In this document: positions 14,988 to 22,216 of the stretch, piece by piece
Layout of the letters: every line of letters begins with the position of its first letter
How positions within the stretch are numbered: position 1 is the first letter of the stretch
Origin: Actinomycetes bacterium
GTDB taxonomy: Bacteria; Actinomycetota; Actinomycetes; Actinomycetales; Micrococcaceae
Assembly (NCBI GenBank): GCA_023426375.1
Contig: JAFAAV010000075.1
Span: 1-27,103, forward strand
DNA length: 27,103 bases
Reading direction: 5' to 3'
Notes under the pieces: generated by a model
What the model saw: only the letters and a program-made list of their open reading frames with translations
Databases searched by the model: none
What the model was told of the DNA's origin: nothing
Position numbers and translations under genes: made by a program

Positions 14988-17671
14988 GCGCCCACTACGG
15001 CGAGAATCTGCTGACGCACGGCCTCGAGTGCATCGTCGATCTTGGAAGCGTCGGAACCGCCACCCTGGGCCACGTCCGGCTTGCCGCCGCCACCGCCGCC
15101 GAGCACACCGGCCGCGGTGCGCACGAGCTGGCCTGCGGCCAGACCTGCGTCGCGAGCGGCGTCGTTGGCGGCCACCACGATCAACGGGCGGTCGTTGGCC
15201 ACGCCCGTGACCGCGGCGACGGCGGGCTCGGAGCCCAAACGCGTGCGCAGGTCCAGTGCGAGGGAACGCAGCGCGTCCGCGGAGGCCACCTCACCGGCGT
15301 TGTGCAGAACCGCATTGACCGAGCCCAATCGCTGAGCGTCGTTGACGAGCTGACCGGCCTGGGCCTGCAGCTGCTGCTGGCGCAGCACGGTCAGCTGGCG
15401 CTCGGTCTCCTTGAGCTTGTCCAAAGTCGCAGAGATCTTTTCGGGCAACTCTGCGGTGGACTGGACCTTGAGCAAGCCGGTGAGCTGATTGACCAGGGTG
15501 CGCTCGGCGGCCAAGTGGTTGAACGAGTTCAGCCCCACCAGGGCTTCCACGCGTCGGTTACCCGAACCCACGGACTGCTCGGAGACCAGCGACAGTGAAC
15601 CCAATTGCGCCGTGGAACCCACGTGGGTGCCGCCGCACAGCTCACGGGACCACGGCCCGTTCATTTCGACCACGCGCACGTTCTCGCCGTACTTCTCACC
15701 GAACAGGGACATCGCGCCCAGCTTTTTGGCCTCTGCGAGCGGCATTTCCTGCGTGATGACTTCGAAGTCATCGCGGATCGCGGTGTTGGAGATCTGCTCG
15801 ATTTCCTGCATCTGCGATGCGCTCAGGGCGGTGCCGTGCGAGAAGTCGAAACGCAAGTAGCCCTCCTTGTTGAAGGAACCGCGCTGCACGGCGTCCGGAC
15901 CGAGCACCTCGTGCAAGGCCGCGTGGACAACGTGGGTACCTGAGTGGGCGGCCTCGCCGTCGTGGCGGCGGCGTGAGTTCACGCGAGCGGTGACCGCTGC
16001 ACCCTGGGTGACTTCACCCGAAGAGACCTTGACACGGTGCACGGACAGTCCCTTGACGGGCTGTTGGACGTCCAAGACCTCCAGGGAGAAGTCCGGACCC
16101 TCGATGACACCCACGTCGGCTGCCTGGCCACCGGCCTCGGCGTAGAACGGGGTTTCTTCCAGGACCACCTCGATCTGATCACCCACGCTGGCCGCCGGGA
16201 CGGTCACGCCCTCGGACAGCACGGCACGCACCGAGGTCTGGGTGACCAGCTCGGTGTATCCGGTGAACACGGAGCCGTGATCGTCGAGCATGCGGCGCAG
16301 CTCGGACAGGTCCGCCATGGCGCCCTTCTTGGCGCGAGCGTCCGCTTGCGCGCGTTCACGCTGCTCGGTCATCAGACCGCGGAAGGCCTTCTCGTCCACG
16401 GAGACCCCGGCCTCGGCAGCCATTTCAAGGGTCAGGTCGATCGGGAAGCCGAACGTGTCGTGCAGAGCGAACGCGTCGGCACCGCTGACCACGCGCTTGT
16501 CGGTCTTGGCCTGCGCCACGGCGTGCTCCAACCGTGCCGTGCCCGATTCGATGGTCTTCAGGAACGCCTTCTCCTCGGCGTAGGCAATGCGGGAAATGCG
16601 TTCGAAGTCATCGGCGACCACGGGGTACACGCCCTTCATGGCGTCCCGGGAGGCGGGCAGCAGCACGGGCAGGCACGGCTCGGTGACGCCCAGCAGACGC
16701 ATGGAACGAACCGCACGGCGCAACAGGCGGCGCAGGATGTAACCGCGGCCCTCGTTGGCAGGGGTCACGCCGTCAGCGATGAGCATGAGCGAGGAGCGAA
16801 TGTGGTCGGCAACCACGCGCATGCGGACGTCGTCATCGTAGCCTTCCTGTTCAGCGTTCTCGGTACCGCGGTAGGTGCGGCCGGAGAGCTTGGAGGCGGC
16901 GTCGAGCACGGGGCGGACCTGATCGGTCTCGTAGAAGTTCTCCACGCCCTGCAACAACATGGCCAGACGTTCCACACCCAGACCGGTGTCGATGTTCTTC
17001 TTGGGCAGGTCACCCAGGATCTCGTAATCCTTGCCGTTGCCCTCGCCACGCTGGTACTGCATGAACACGAGATTCCAGATCTCGATGTAACGGTCGTCGT
17101 CGACGGCCGGTCCACCCTCCTTGCCGTAGCGGGGGCCGCGGTCGTAGAAGATCTCGGAGTCGGGTCCTGCCGGGCCGGGCTGACCCGTGTCCCAGTAGTT
17201 CTCGTCGCGGCCCATGCGCTGGATGCGCTCCTCGGGCAGGCCGACCACGTCGCGCCAGAGGTCGAAGGACTCCTGGTCGCCCTCGTACACGGTGACCCAC
17301 AGGCGCTCGGGATCCAGACCGAAGCCACCCTTGTCCAGCGGAGTGGTCAACAGTTCCCAGGCCATGGGAATGGCCTTCTCCTTGAAATAGTCACCGAAGG
17401 AGAAGTTGCCGGCCATCTGGAAGAACGTGCCGTGGCGCGCGGTCTTTCCGACCTCGTCGATATCGAGGGTGCGGATGCACTTCTGGATCGACGTGGCGCG
17501 CGGGTACGGTGCGGTTTCCTGTCCCAGGAAGTACGGGATGAACGGCACCATGCCGGCAATGGTGAACATCGCGCCCGGCTGGTTGGAGACCAGCGAGGCG
17601 GACGGCACGACGGTGTGACCCTGGCTTTCGAAATAGCTCAGCCAGCGTTGGGTGATCTCGTGTGAGAGCAT
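14984..17671 (-). CDS. alaS: Alanyl-tRNA synthetase
   Basis: AlaS charges tRNA-Ala and edits Ser/Gly mischarging. The 895-residue protein shows the class II aminoacylation core (MLSHEITQRWLSYFESQGH, ATSIQKCIRTLDIDEVGKTARHGTFFQMAGNFSFGDYF), the editing domain with zinc-site residues HSGTHVVHAALH and RELCGGTHVG, and a C-terminal DHHA1 domain ending in GGGGGGKPDVAQGGG. Length is typical (about 875-900). The ATG at 17671 shares one base with the TAA of the preceding gene (TAATG), with AAGGAAA upstream. It is the core of a DUF948-like, small membrane gene, alaS, ruvX cluster. Confidence 0.98.
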   Translation of the reverse strand: MLSHEITQRWLSYFESQGHTVVPSASLVSNQPGAMFTIAGMVPFIPYFLGQETAPYPRATSIQKCIRTLDIDEVGKTARHGTFFQMAGNFSFGDYFKEKAIPMAWELLTTPLDKGGFGLDPERLWVTVYEGDQESFDLWRDVVGLPEERIQRMGRDENYWDTGQPGPAGPDSEIFYDRGPRYGKEGGPAVDDDRYIEIWNLVFMQYQRGEGNGKDYEILGDLPKKNIDTGLGVERLAMLLQGVENFYETDQVRPVLDAASKLSGRTYRGTENAEQEGYDDDVRMRVVADHIRSSLMLIADGVTPANEGRGYILRRLLRRAVRSMRLLGVTEPCLPVLLPASRDAMKGVYPVVADDFERISRIAYAEEKAFLKTIESGTARLEHAVAQAKTDKRVVSGADAFALHDTFGFPIDLTLEMAAEAGVSVDEKAFRGLMTEQRERAQADARAKKGAMADLSELRRMLDDHGSVFTGYTELVTQTSVRAVLSEGVTVPAASVGDQIEVVLEETPFYAEAGGQAADVGVIEGPDFSLEVLDVQQPVKGLSVHRVKVSSGEVTQGAAVTARVNSRRRHDGEAAHSGTHVVHAALHEVLGPDAVQRGSFNKEGYLRFDFSHGTALSASQMQEIEQISNTAIRDDFEVITQEMPLAEAKKLGAMSLFGEKYGENVRVVEMNGPWSRELCGGTHVGSTAQLGSLSLVSEQSVGSGNRRVEALVGLNSFNHLAAERTLVNQLTGLLKVQSTAELPEKISATLDKLKETERQLTVLRQQQLQAQAGQLVNDAQRLGSVNAVLHNAGEVASADALRSLALDLRTRLGSEPAVAAVTGVANDRPLIVVAANDAARDAGLAAGQLVRTAAGVLGGGGGGKPDVAQGGGSDASKIDDALEAVRQQILAVVGA

Positions 17672-18063
17672 TACCGGTTATTTCCTTCTGACGATTGACC
17701 GCGATGGATGATCTCGGTGGATTCTACGTTGTCTTGAGTGCCCACCACAGTATGCGGGCTGCCCTGGCCGGGGTGATTGGCGGTGTGATCGACCGGGCTC
17801 CGAACGCCGAACTGCTCGCGCAGTTCCGCTTCACGTTCGTTCATCCCTGACTTCACACGGGCCGCGAATTCCTGCAGATAGCCGCCCACGGCCTGAATGC
17901 GCTGCACAGCCGAGCCGGAGCGCACCTCCAGGTCGGTACTACGACGCCGCTGTAATTGCCCCGCGATCATCTCTCGCGTCTGCGGGTTGTTGGCCACACG
18001 GGTGGCTACGCTTCCCGCGATGGCACCGGCGGCGATGAACGCCAGCTTGGACCACATTCCCAT
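17671..18063 (-). CDS. Small membrane-anchored protein upstream of alaS (DUF6167-like, function unknown)
   Basis: The product is about 130 residues from the ATG at 18063: MGMWSKLAFIAAGAIAGSVATRVANNPQTR. One weakly hydrophobic N-terminal helix is followed by a basic and acidic helical stretch (VRSGSAVQRIQAVGGYLQEFAARVKSGMNEREAELREQFG) and a polar tail. Proteins of this kind are regular neighbours of alaS in Actinobacteria, and the family number is from memory. The frame is open to a GTG at 18090, but GAAGGGA just upstream supports 18063. Its stop shares one base with alaS. Cooperation with the adjacent DUF948-like protein at the membrane is plausible from context only. Confidence 0.8.
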   Translation of the reverse strand: MGMWSKLAFIAAGAIAGSVATRVANNPQTREMIAGQLQRRRSTDLEVRSGSAVQRIQAVGGYLQEFAARVKSGMNEREAELREQFGVRSPVDHTANHPGQGSPHTVVGTQDNVESTEIIHRGQSSEGNNR

Positions 18064-18130
18064 GGTTTGTCCCTTCGGGTCCGACGCCACGGAACACGTG
18101 GCACGAACACATTCGTTGCTCCGGCGGAGC

Positions 18131-18655
18131 TCAGATCTGGTCGTTCACCCGGGCGCTTGGCTCGGAAGAGGGACCCTCAGCGGTGGTGGTCTCCGAGGTG
18201 AAGCCTGCAGTGGGTGAGGTGGCGCGAGTCGAGCCCGGAGCGCCGTCGGCGGCGGTGTGCTGCTCCGAGGACGCAGCACCCGCCTGCTGGGCACCGTTGG
18301 AGGCGTTACCCTGCTGAGGCGTGAAGGCGCGGCGCAGGCCGTGCGAGAACGAGGCGACCTTGATGAGCGGCTGGCCCACCGTGGAAGCGACCAACGAGGA
18401 CAGCGCCGAGACGTTGGCGGAGGCGTCCGAAACGTTGGAGGTGATGCCGTCCACCTTCTCGAGCTGGGTGTTGGTGGTCGACACCGTGCGCGTGACCTCG
18501 TCGATCAGCGGGGTGGTGCCGTCATTGAGGGAGCGGATGGTCAGCCGCAGTTCATCGAACACGCGTCCGAGCTTGACGATCGGAACCGCCAACAGTCCCA
18601 CGAGCACCGCAAACACGCCCGCGGCAATGAGTCCCGCGATATCTCCACCGTCCAT
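18131..18655 (-). CDS. DUF948-like membrane-anchored coiled protein (function unknown)
   Basis: The 174-residue product begins MDGGDIAGLIAAGVFAVLVGLLAVPIVKLGRVFDEL, a single N-terminal membrane helix at about residues 5-27. A helical segment rich in Thr/Ser and Leu heptads follows (LRLTIRSLNDGTTPLIDEVTRTVSTTNTQLEKVDGI). The C-terminal half is low-complexity, rich in Ala, Ser, Thr and Gly. The pattern fits the DUF948 family, which recurs next to alaS in Gram-positives; the role is unknown. The frame is open 13 codons upstream, but the ATG at 18655 is the only sensible start. No strong ribosome site is seen: GAGAGG is about 13 bases away. Confidence 0.8.
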   Translation of the reverse strand: MDGGDIAGLIAAGVFAVLVGLLAVPIVKLGRVFDELRLTIRSLNDGTTPLIDEVTRTVSTTNTQLEKVDGITSNVSDASANVSALSSLVASTVGQPLIKVASFSHGLRRAFTPQQGNASNGAQQAGAASSEQHTAADGAPGSTRATSPTAGFTSETTTAEGPSSEPSARVNDQI

Positions 18656-18700
18656 AGGGCGACCCGTACCTCTCGTTCGTTGTTCTGGCTGCACGCCGGA

Positions 18701-18714
18701 CCACGTTCGCGTGG
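18701..18714. other. UUCG stem-loop upstream of the DUF948-like gene
   Basis: CCACG-TTCG-CGTGG is a perfect 5-bp stem-loop, with a UUCG loop on plus and CGAA on minus. It lies 46 bases upstream of the ATG, probably in the leader or promoter of the DUF948-alaS unit. On the minus strand TAGAGT at 18736-18731 is a possible -10, but no matching -35 is visible. Confidence 0.3.
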
Positions 18715-18769
18715 CACGGCCGAAGAGAAACTCTACCCAACCTTGCTGGGGGCTTGCGGTTCATCCGCT

Positions 18770-18815
18770 CCCCGGAAACACACACAGCCCGCGGCCGGAA
18801 GCCACGGGCTGTGTG
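18770..18815 (-). terminator. Rho-independent terminator of rpsD
   Basis: CACACAGCCCG (18781-18791) pairs perfectly with CGGGCTGTGTG (18805-18815), an 11-bp stem. A C/A mismatch and a further 3 bp (GGC/GCC) close on a 5-base loop. On the minus strand it is followed by TGTGTTTCC. It starts 38 bases after the rpsD stop. It isolates rpsD from the DUF948-alaS unit. Confidence 0.85.
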
Positions 18816-18853
18816 CGCCACTCACCCGAAACCGGGAGAGCGTGGGAAAAGCA

Positions 18854-19489
18854 TTACGCCATACGAGCGTAGTACTCGACCACGAGCTGCTCTTCGCAGG
18901 TCACGGGGACCTCGGAGCGCTCGGGCTTGCGGGTCAGCGTTGCCTGCAGACGGTCGATCGAGACGTCCAGGTAACCCGGGGTGTCGGGCAGGACATCCTG
19001 GTGAGCGCCGGTAGCGGCCACCTGGAACGGAACCATCTTCTCGGAACGCGGGTGCACGTGGATCATCTGACCCGGGCGCACGCGGAACGACGGGCGATCC
19101 ACGCGCTGGCCGTCCACCATGATGTGGCGGTGGACAACGGCCTGACGGGCCTGAGCCATGGTGCGTGCGAAACCAGCGCGCAGCACCAGGGCGTCCAAAC
19201 GGGTCTCGAGCAGAGCGATGAGGTTCTCACCGGTCTGGCCCTCGACGCGCTTTGCTTCCACGTAAGCACGGTGCATCTGCTTCTCGCGGATGTTGTACTG
19301 GGCGCGCAGACGCTGCTTCTCGGTCAGACGAACCTTGTAGTCCGAGTCCTGCTTGCGGCGGGCACGACCGTGCTCACCGGGAGCGTACGGGCGGCGCTCG
19401 AAGTACTTCTCGGCCTTCGGGGTCAGTGCGATTCCGAGGGCGCGGGACTTGCGCACCTGACGGCGCGCACGCGATGCGTTGTTAGCCAT
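18854..19489 (-). CDS. rpsD: 30S ribosomal protein S4 (zinc-free type)
   Basis: S4 binds 16S rRNA early in small-subunit assembly. The 211-residue protein starts MANNASRARRQVRKSRALGIALTPKAEKYFERRPYAPGEHG, followed by the S4 RNA-binding domain (TRLDALVLRAGFARTMAQARQAVVHRHIMVDGQRVDRPSFRV). The N-terminal zinc-ligand cysteines of C+ S4 proteins are absent, so this is the zinc-independent C- form. The ATG at 19489 has AAAGG six bases upstream; the frame is open 25 codons beyond it, but that part looks like leader. The gene stands alone between the glp operon and alaS cluster, as usual in Actinobacteria. Confidence 0.97.
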   Translation of the reverse strand: MANNASRARRQVRKSRALGIALTPKAEKYFERRPYAPGEHGRARRKQDSDYKVRLTEKQRLRAQYNIREKQMHRAYVEAKRVEGQTGENLIALLETRLDALVLRAGFARTMAQARQAVVHRHIMVDGQRVDRPSFRVRPGQMIHVHPRSEKMVPFQVAATGAHQDVLPDTPGYLDVSIDRLQATLTRKPERSEVPVTCEEQLVVEYYARMA

Positions 19490-19710
19490 GTTGCCTTTCA
19501 TGCGGTCGACGGCGCACGCAACCTCTGCGTGTGCCGTTCTGTATGGTACTGGCCTCCTGCGCACGGGAATCGGTCCCGGCGGGAGAGGTGCGGATCAGCC
19601 GCAATCCGTCATACCTACAGTGCGCTCGCGTGATCTCGGCCGTGAGGGTGCCACGGTGATGAGGTCATGACTGAGCGCAGCTTGCCAGCCAGCGATCAAC
19701 TATAGCCGAT
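19490..19710 (-). promoter_or_regulatory. rpsD upstream region with three small hairpins; end of the glpK transcript
   Basis: This 221-base gap must hold the rpsD promoter, its leader and the 3' end of the glp transcript. Three stem-loops can be seen: GGC-G-CACGCA / TGCGTG-T-GCC at 19511-19535, CGGGA / TCCCG at 19564-19578, and GCGG / CCGC at 19590-19602. TACCAT (19555-19550, minus strand) and TAGGTA (19618-19613) are possible -10 elements, neither with a good -35. I see no convincing terminator for glpK. S4 represses its own mRNA in several other bacteria, so a leader target is possible here. Confidence 0.45.
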
Positions 19711-21288
19711 TCAGTCGACGTCCTCGTCCACCCAGTCCAACGACTTGGTCACAGCTTTACCCCAGTTGCGGAACAGCTTGTCGTTAGCCTCCGTCTTGCC
19801 GTTGGGCTTCCAGTGCTTGTCCTCCGCCCAGTTCTCGGTGATCTCGTCCAGATCGGTCCAGAAGCCGACCGCCAGACCTGCGGCGTAGGCCGCGCCCAGG
19901 GCCGTGGTCTCGGTGATCTTGGGGCGAATCACGGGAACATCCAGCTGATCCGCTTGGAACTGCATGAGCAGTTCGTTGGCCGTCATGCCGCCGTCCACGC
20001 GCAGTTCCACGAGATCCTGGCCGGAGTCCTTGTTCATGGCCTCGACCACTTCACGGGACTGGTAGGCAGTGGCTTCCAAGACCGCCCGGGCAATGTGCTC
20101 CTTGCGCACGTAGCGGGTCAGACCCACCAGGGCACCGCGGGCGTCCGGTCGCCAGTGCGGGGCGAACAGGCCGGAGAATGCGGGCACGAAGTACGCGCCG
20201 CCGTTGTCCTCCACGTCCTTGGCGAGGGTCTCGATTTCCTTGGCGTCCTTGATGAGTCCCAGGTTGTCGCGCACCCACTGCACCAGCGAGCCGGTCACCG
20301 CGATGGAACCCTCCAGCGCGTAGACCGGTTTCTCACCCTCGATCTGGTAGCAGACCGTGGTGATCAGGCCGTTGTCTGACTGCACCGGTTCTTCACCCAC
20401 GTTCATGAGCAGGAAGTTTCCGGTGCCGTAAGTGTTCTTACCCATGCCTGGTTTGAAGCACGTCTGGCCGAACATGGCCGCTTGCTGGTCACCGAGGATG
20501 CCGGCGATCGGCACACCACTCACGAACCCGCGGGAACGGCCCTTCCCGTAGACCTCACTGCTGGACCGGATCTCCGGGAGCATGGACATGGGAACGTCCA
20601 TGGCGTCCGCCAGGTCCTTGTTCCAGTTGAGCGTCTCGATGTTCATCAGCAACGTACGGGACGCGTTGGTGACGTCCGTGACGTGCACACCGCCGTTGGT
20701 GCCACCGGTCATGTTCCACACGAGCCAGCTGTCGGTCGTGCCGAACATGAGGTCCCCGGCCTCGGCCTTCTTGCGAGCGCCGTCAACGTTGTCCAGGATC
20801 CACTTGATCTTGGGCCCCGCGAAGTAGCTGGCCAGGGGCAGCCCGGTGCGCTTGCGGAAGCGGTCCACTCCCCCGTTCTTGGCGAATTCGTCCACGATCG
20901 CTTGAGTACGTGTGTCCTGCCAGACGATGGCGTTGTAGACGGGCTTACCGGTGGTGCGGTCCCACACGACCGTGGTTTCACGCTGGTTGGTGATACCCAC
21001 CGCGGCGATATCGTCCTTGGTGAGTTCCGTCTCGGCCAGGGAGTCAGCGACGACCCGGCGCACGTTGCGCCAGATCTCTGTCGCGTCGTGTTCGACCCAT
21101 CCGGCGCGCGGAAAGATCTGCTGGTGTTCCTGCTGACCGGTGCTGATGATGTTGCCGGAGTGGTCGAAAATGATGGCCCGGGTGCTCGTGGTGCCCTGGT
21201 CGATGGCCATCACGTACCGGGGCTCGTGAACCCCGTTGCCGTTCTTGCCGTTCTTGCCGTTCTTGGCTGTGGTGCTGCGCTTAGTCAT
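19711..21288 (-). CDS. glpK: Glycerol kinase
   Basis: GlpK phosphorylates glycerol to glycerol-3-phosphate, trapping it in the cell. The 525-residue FGGY-family protein has the ATP phosphate loop DQGTTSTR (residues 30-37), GWVEHDATEIW, GITNQRETTVVWDR, WQDTRTQ, the FGGY-type block and LRVDGGMTANELLMQFQAD near the C-terminus. Compared with the family's usual start just before YVMAIDQGTTS, this one carries about 24 extra N-terminal residues with a KNGKNGKNGNG repeat encoded by 9-base units. The ATG at 21288 has GAGGAG nine bases upstream. It is the last gene of glpD-glpF-glpK. Confidence 0.97.
   Translation of the reverse strand: MTKRSTTAKNGKNGKNGNGVHEPRYVMAIDQGTTSTRAIIFDHSGNIISTGQQEHQQIFPRAGWVEHDATEIWRNVRRVVADSLAETELTKDDIAAVGITNQRETTVVWDRTTGKPVYNAIVWQDTRTQAIVDEFAKNGGVDRFRKRTGLPLASYFAGPKIKWILDNVDGARKKAEAGDLMFGTTDSWLVWNMTGGTNGGVHVTDVTNASRTLLMNIETLNWNKDLADAMDVPMSMLPEIRSSSEVYGKGRSRGFVSGVPIAGILGDQQAAMFGQTCFKPGMGKNTYGTGNFLLMNVGEEPVQSDNGLITTVCYQIEGEKPVYALEGSIAVTGSLVQWVRDNLGLIKDAKEIETLAKDVEDNGGAYFVPAFSGLFAPHWRPDARGALVGLTRYVRKEHIARAVLEATAYQSREVVEAMNKDSGQDLVELRVDGGMTANELLMQFQADQLDVPVIRPKITETTALGAAYAAGLAVGFWTDLDEITENWAEDKHWKPNGKTEANDKLFRNWGKAVTKSLDWVDEDVD
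21235..21267. repeat. 9-base tandem repeat in the glpK N-terminus (Lys-Asn-Gly units)
   Basis: GTTCTTGCC occurs at 21241-21249 and 21250-21258, then GTTCTTGGC at 21259-21267, with a partial unit GTTGCC at 21235-21240. On the coding strand each unit encodes Lys-Asn-Gly. The unit is a multiple of three, so slippage would change length without breaking the frame. Confidence 0.9.
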
Positions 21289-21329
21289 GGTGGTAACTCC
21301 TCACGTCATTGTGGTGGGTAGTTCGTGGA

Positions 21330-22118
21330 TCAGAAGTTGGTGGACGGATAGATCTGGAAGATTCCACCTGCAATCAGTGCTCCCAGGATGGGTCCCACGA
21401 TCGGAACCCAGGCGTAGCCCCAGTCGCTGCCACCCTTGCCTTTAATCGGAAGGAGGGCGTGAGCAATGCGAGGACCAAGATCACGTGCCGGGTTGATGGC
21501 GTAGCCGGTCGGTCCGCCCAAGCTGGCGCCGATGGCGACCACCAGCAGAGCCACGGCCAACGGGCCCAGTTCGGAGGGCGTTCCGCCGAACATGAGGATC
21601 ACGAAGACCAGTACGAAGGTCGCGATGGCCTCCGTCACCACGTTCCACGGATAGGAACGGATTTCGGGCCCGGTTGCAAACGTACCCAGCTTGGCCGCCG
21701 GCTCCAGCGGCTCGTCGTAGTGCTGCTTGTGAGCGACCCAGGCGACCACCGCGCCCAGGAAACCACCCAGGAACTCGGCCGCGAAATAGACCAGGGTCGA
21801 GGCCGCGGTGACCGCCACTCCCGGCGCGTACTCATCGGCTCCGGATGCCCAGAGACCAACCGTCACGGCGGGGTTCAGGTGGGCACCTGATTGCCAGGCG
21901 ACATAGACACCGGCGAACACGGCAAGACCCCAACCGAAGTTGATCATCAACCAACCGCCGGCATTTCCCTTGGTCTTTCCCAATAGTTGATTGGCCACCA
22001 CGCCGACGCCCAGCAGTGTCAACATGGCGGTGCCCAGCACTTCGGACCAGAACACCGTGCCCAAAGGCACCACTTCCGCTGCTGTCTCCATCGGCAGCAG
22101 CGCCGTCAATGCAGTCAT
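21330..22118 (-). CDS. glpF: Glycerol facilitator, aquaglyceroporin (MIP family)
   Basis: GlpF lets glycerol diffuse across the membrane. The 262-residue protein has six membrane helices plus the two half-helices with NPA motifs: HLNPAVTVG and GYAINPARDLGPR. The Asp directly after the second NPAR is typical of glycerol-conducting rather than water-only channels. Tyr replaces the Phe found at the second filter region in E. coli GlpF (GFAMNPARD), which may alter selectivity slightly. The ATG at 22118 has GAAGGAG eight bases upstream. It is 41 bases from glpK and 98 bases after glpD. Confidence 0.96.
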   Translation of the reverse strand: MTALTALLPMETAAEVVPLGTVFWSEVLGTAMLTLLGVGVVANQLLGKTKGNAGGWLMINFGWGLAVFAGVYVAWQSGAHLNPAVTVGLWASGADEYAPGVAVTAASTLVYFAAEFLGGFLGAVVAWVAHKQHYDEPLEPAAKLGTFATGPEIRSYPWNVVTEAIATFVLVFVILMFGGTPSELGPLAVALLVVAIGASLGGPTGYAINPARDLGPRIAHALLPIKGKGGSDWGYAWVPIVGPILGALIAGGIFQIYPSTNF

Positions 22119-22216
22119 TGAATGACTCCTTCAGTCTCGTTCTTTCTCGGTGGCCCGTGTGGACCCGTGGTTCTTGGACTTGTTCGGGGTTGGTTCTGTT
22201 GTTCAGGTTTCGTTGT
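22119..22216 (-). other. A/C-rich spacer between glpD and glpF with GAACAA repeats
   Basis: On the minus strand this 98-base gap is rich in A and C with few complementary stretches. CTGAACAAC occurs twice (22220-22212 and 22206-22198), and GAACAA once more downstream. The first copy overlaps the glpD stop. It looks unstructured, which would favour ribosome access to the glpF ribosome site. No promoter or terminator is obvious. Confidence 0.5.

Noticed and set aside
16037..17665. 542-codon plus-strand frame opposite alaS
   Set aside because: The alaS frame carries all class II synthetase motifs, while the antisense translation is rich in His, Gly and Val and looks like noise.
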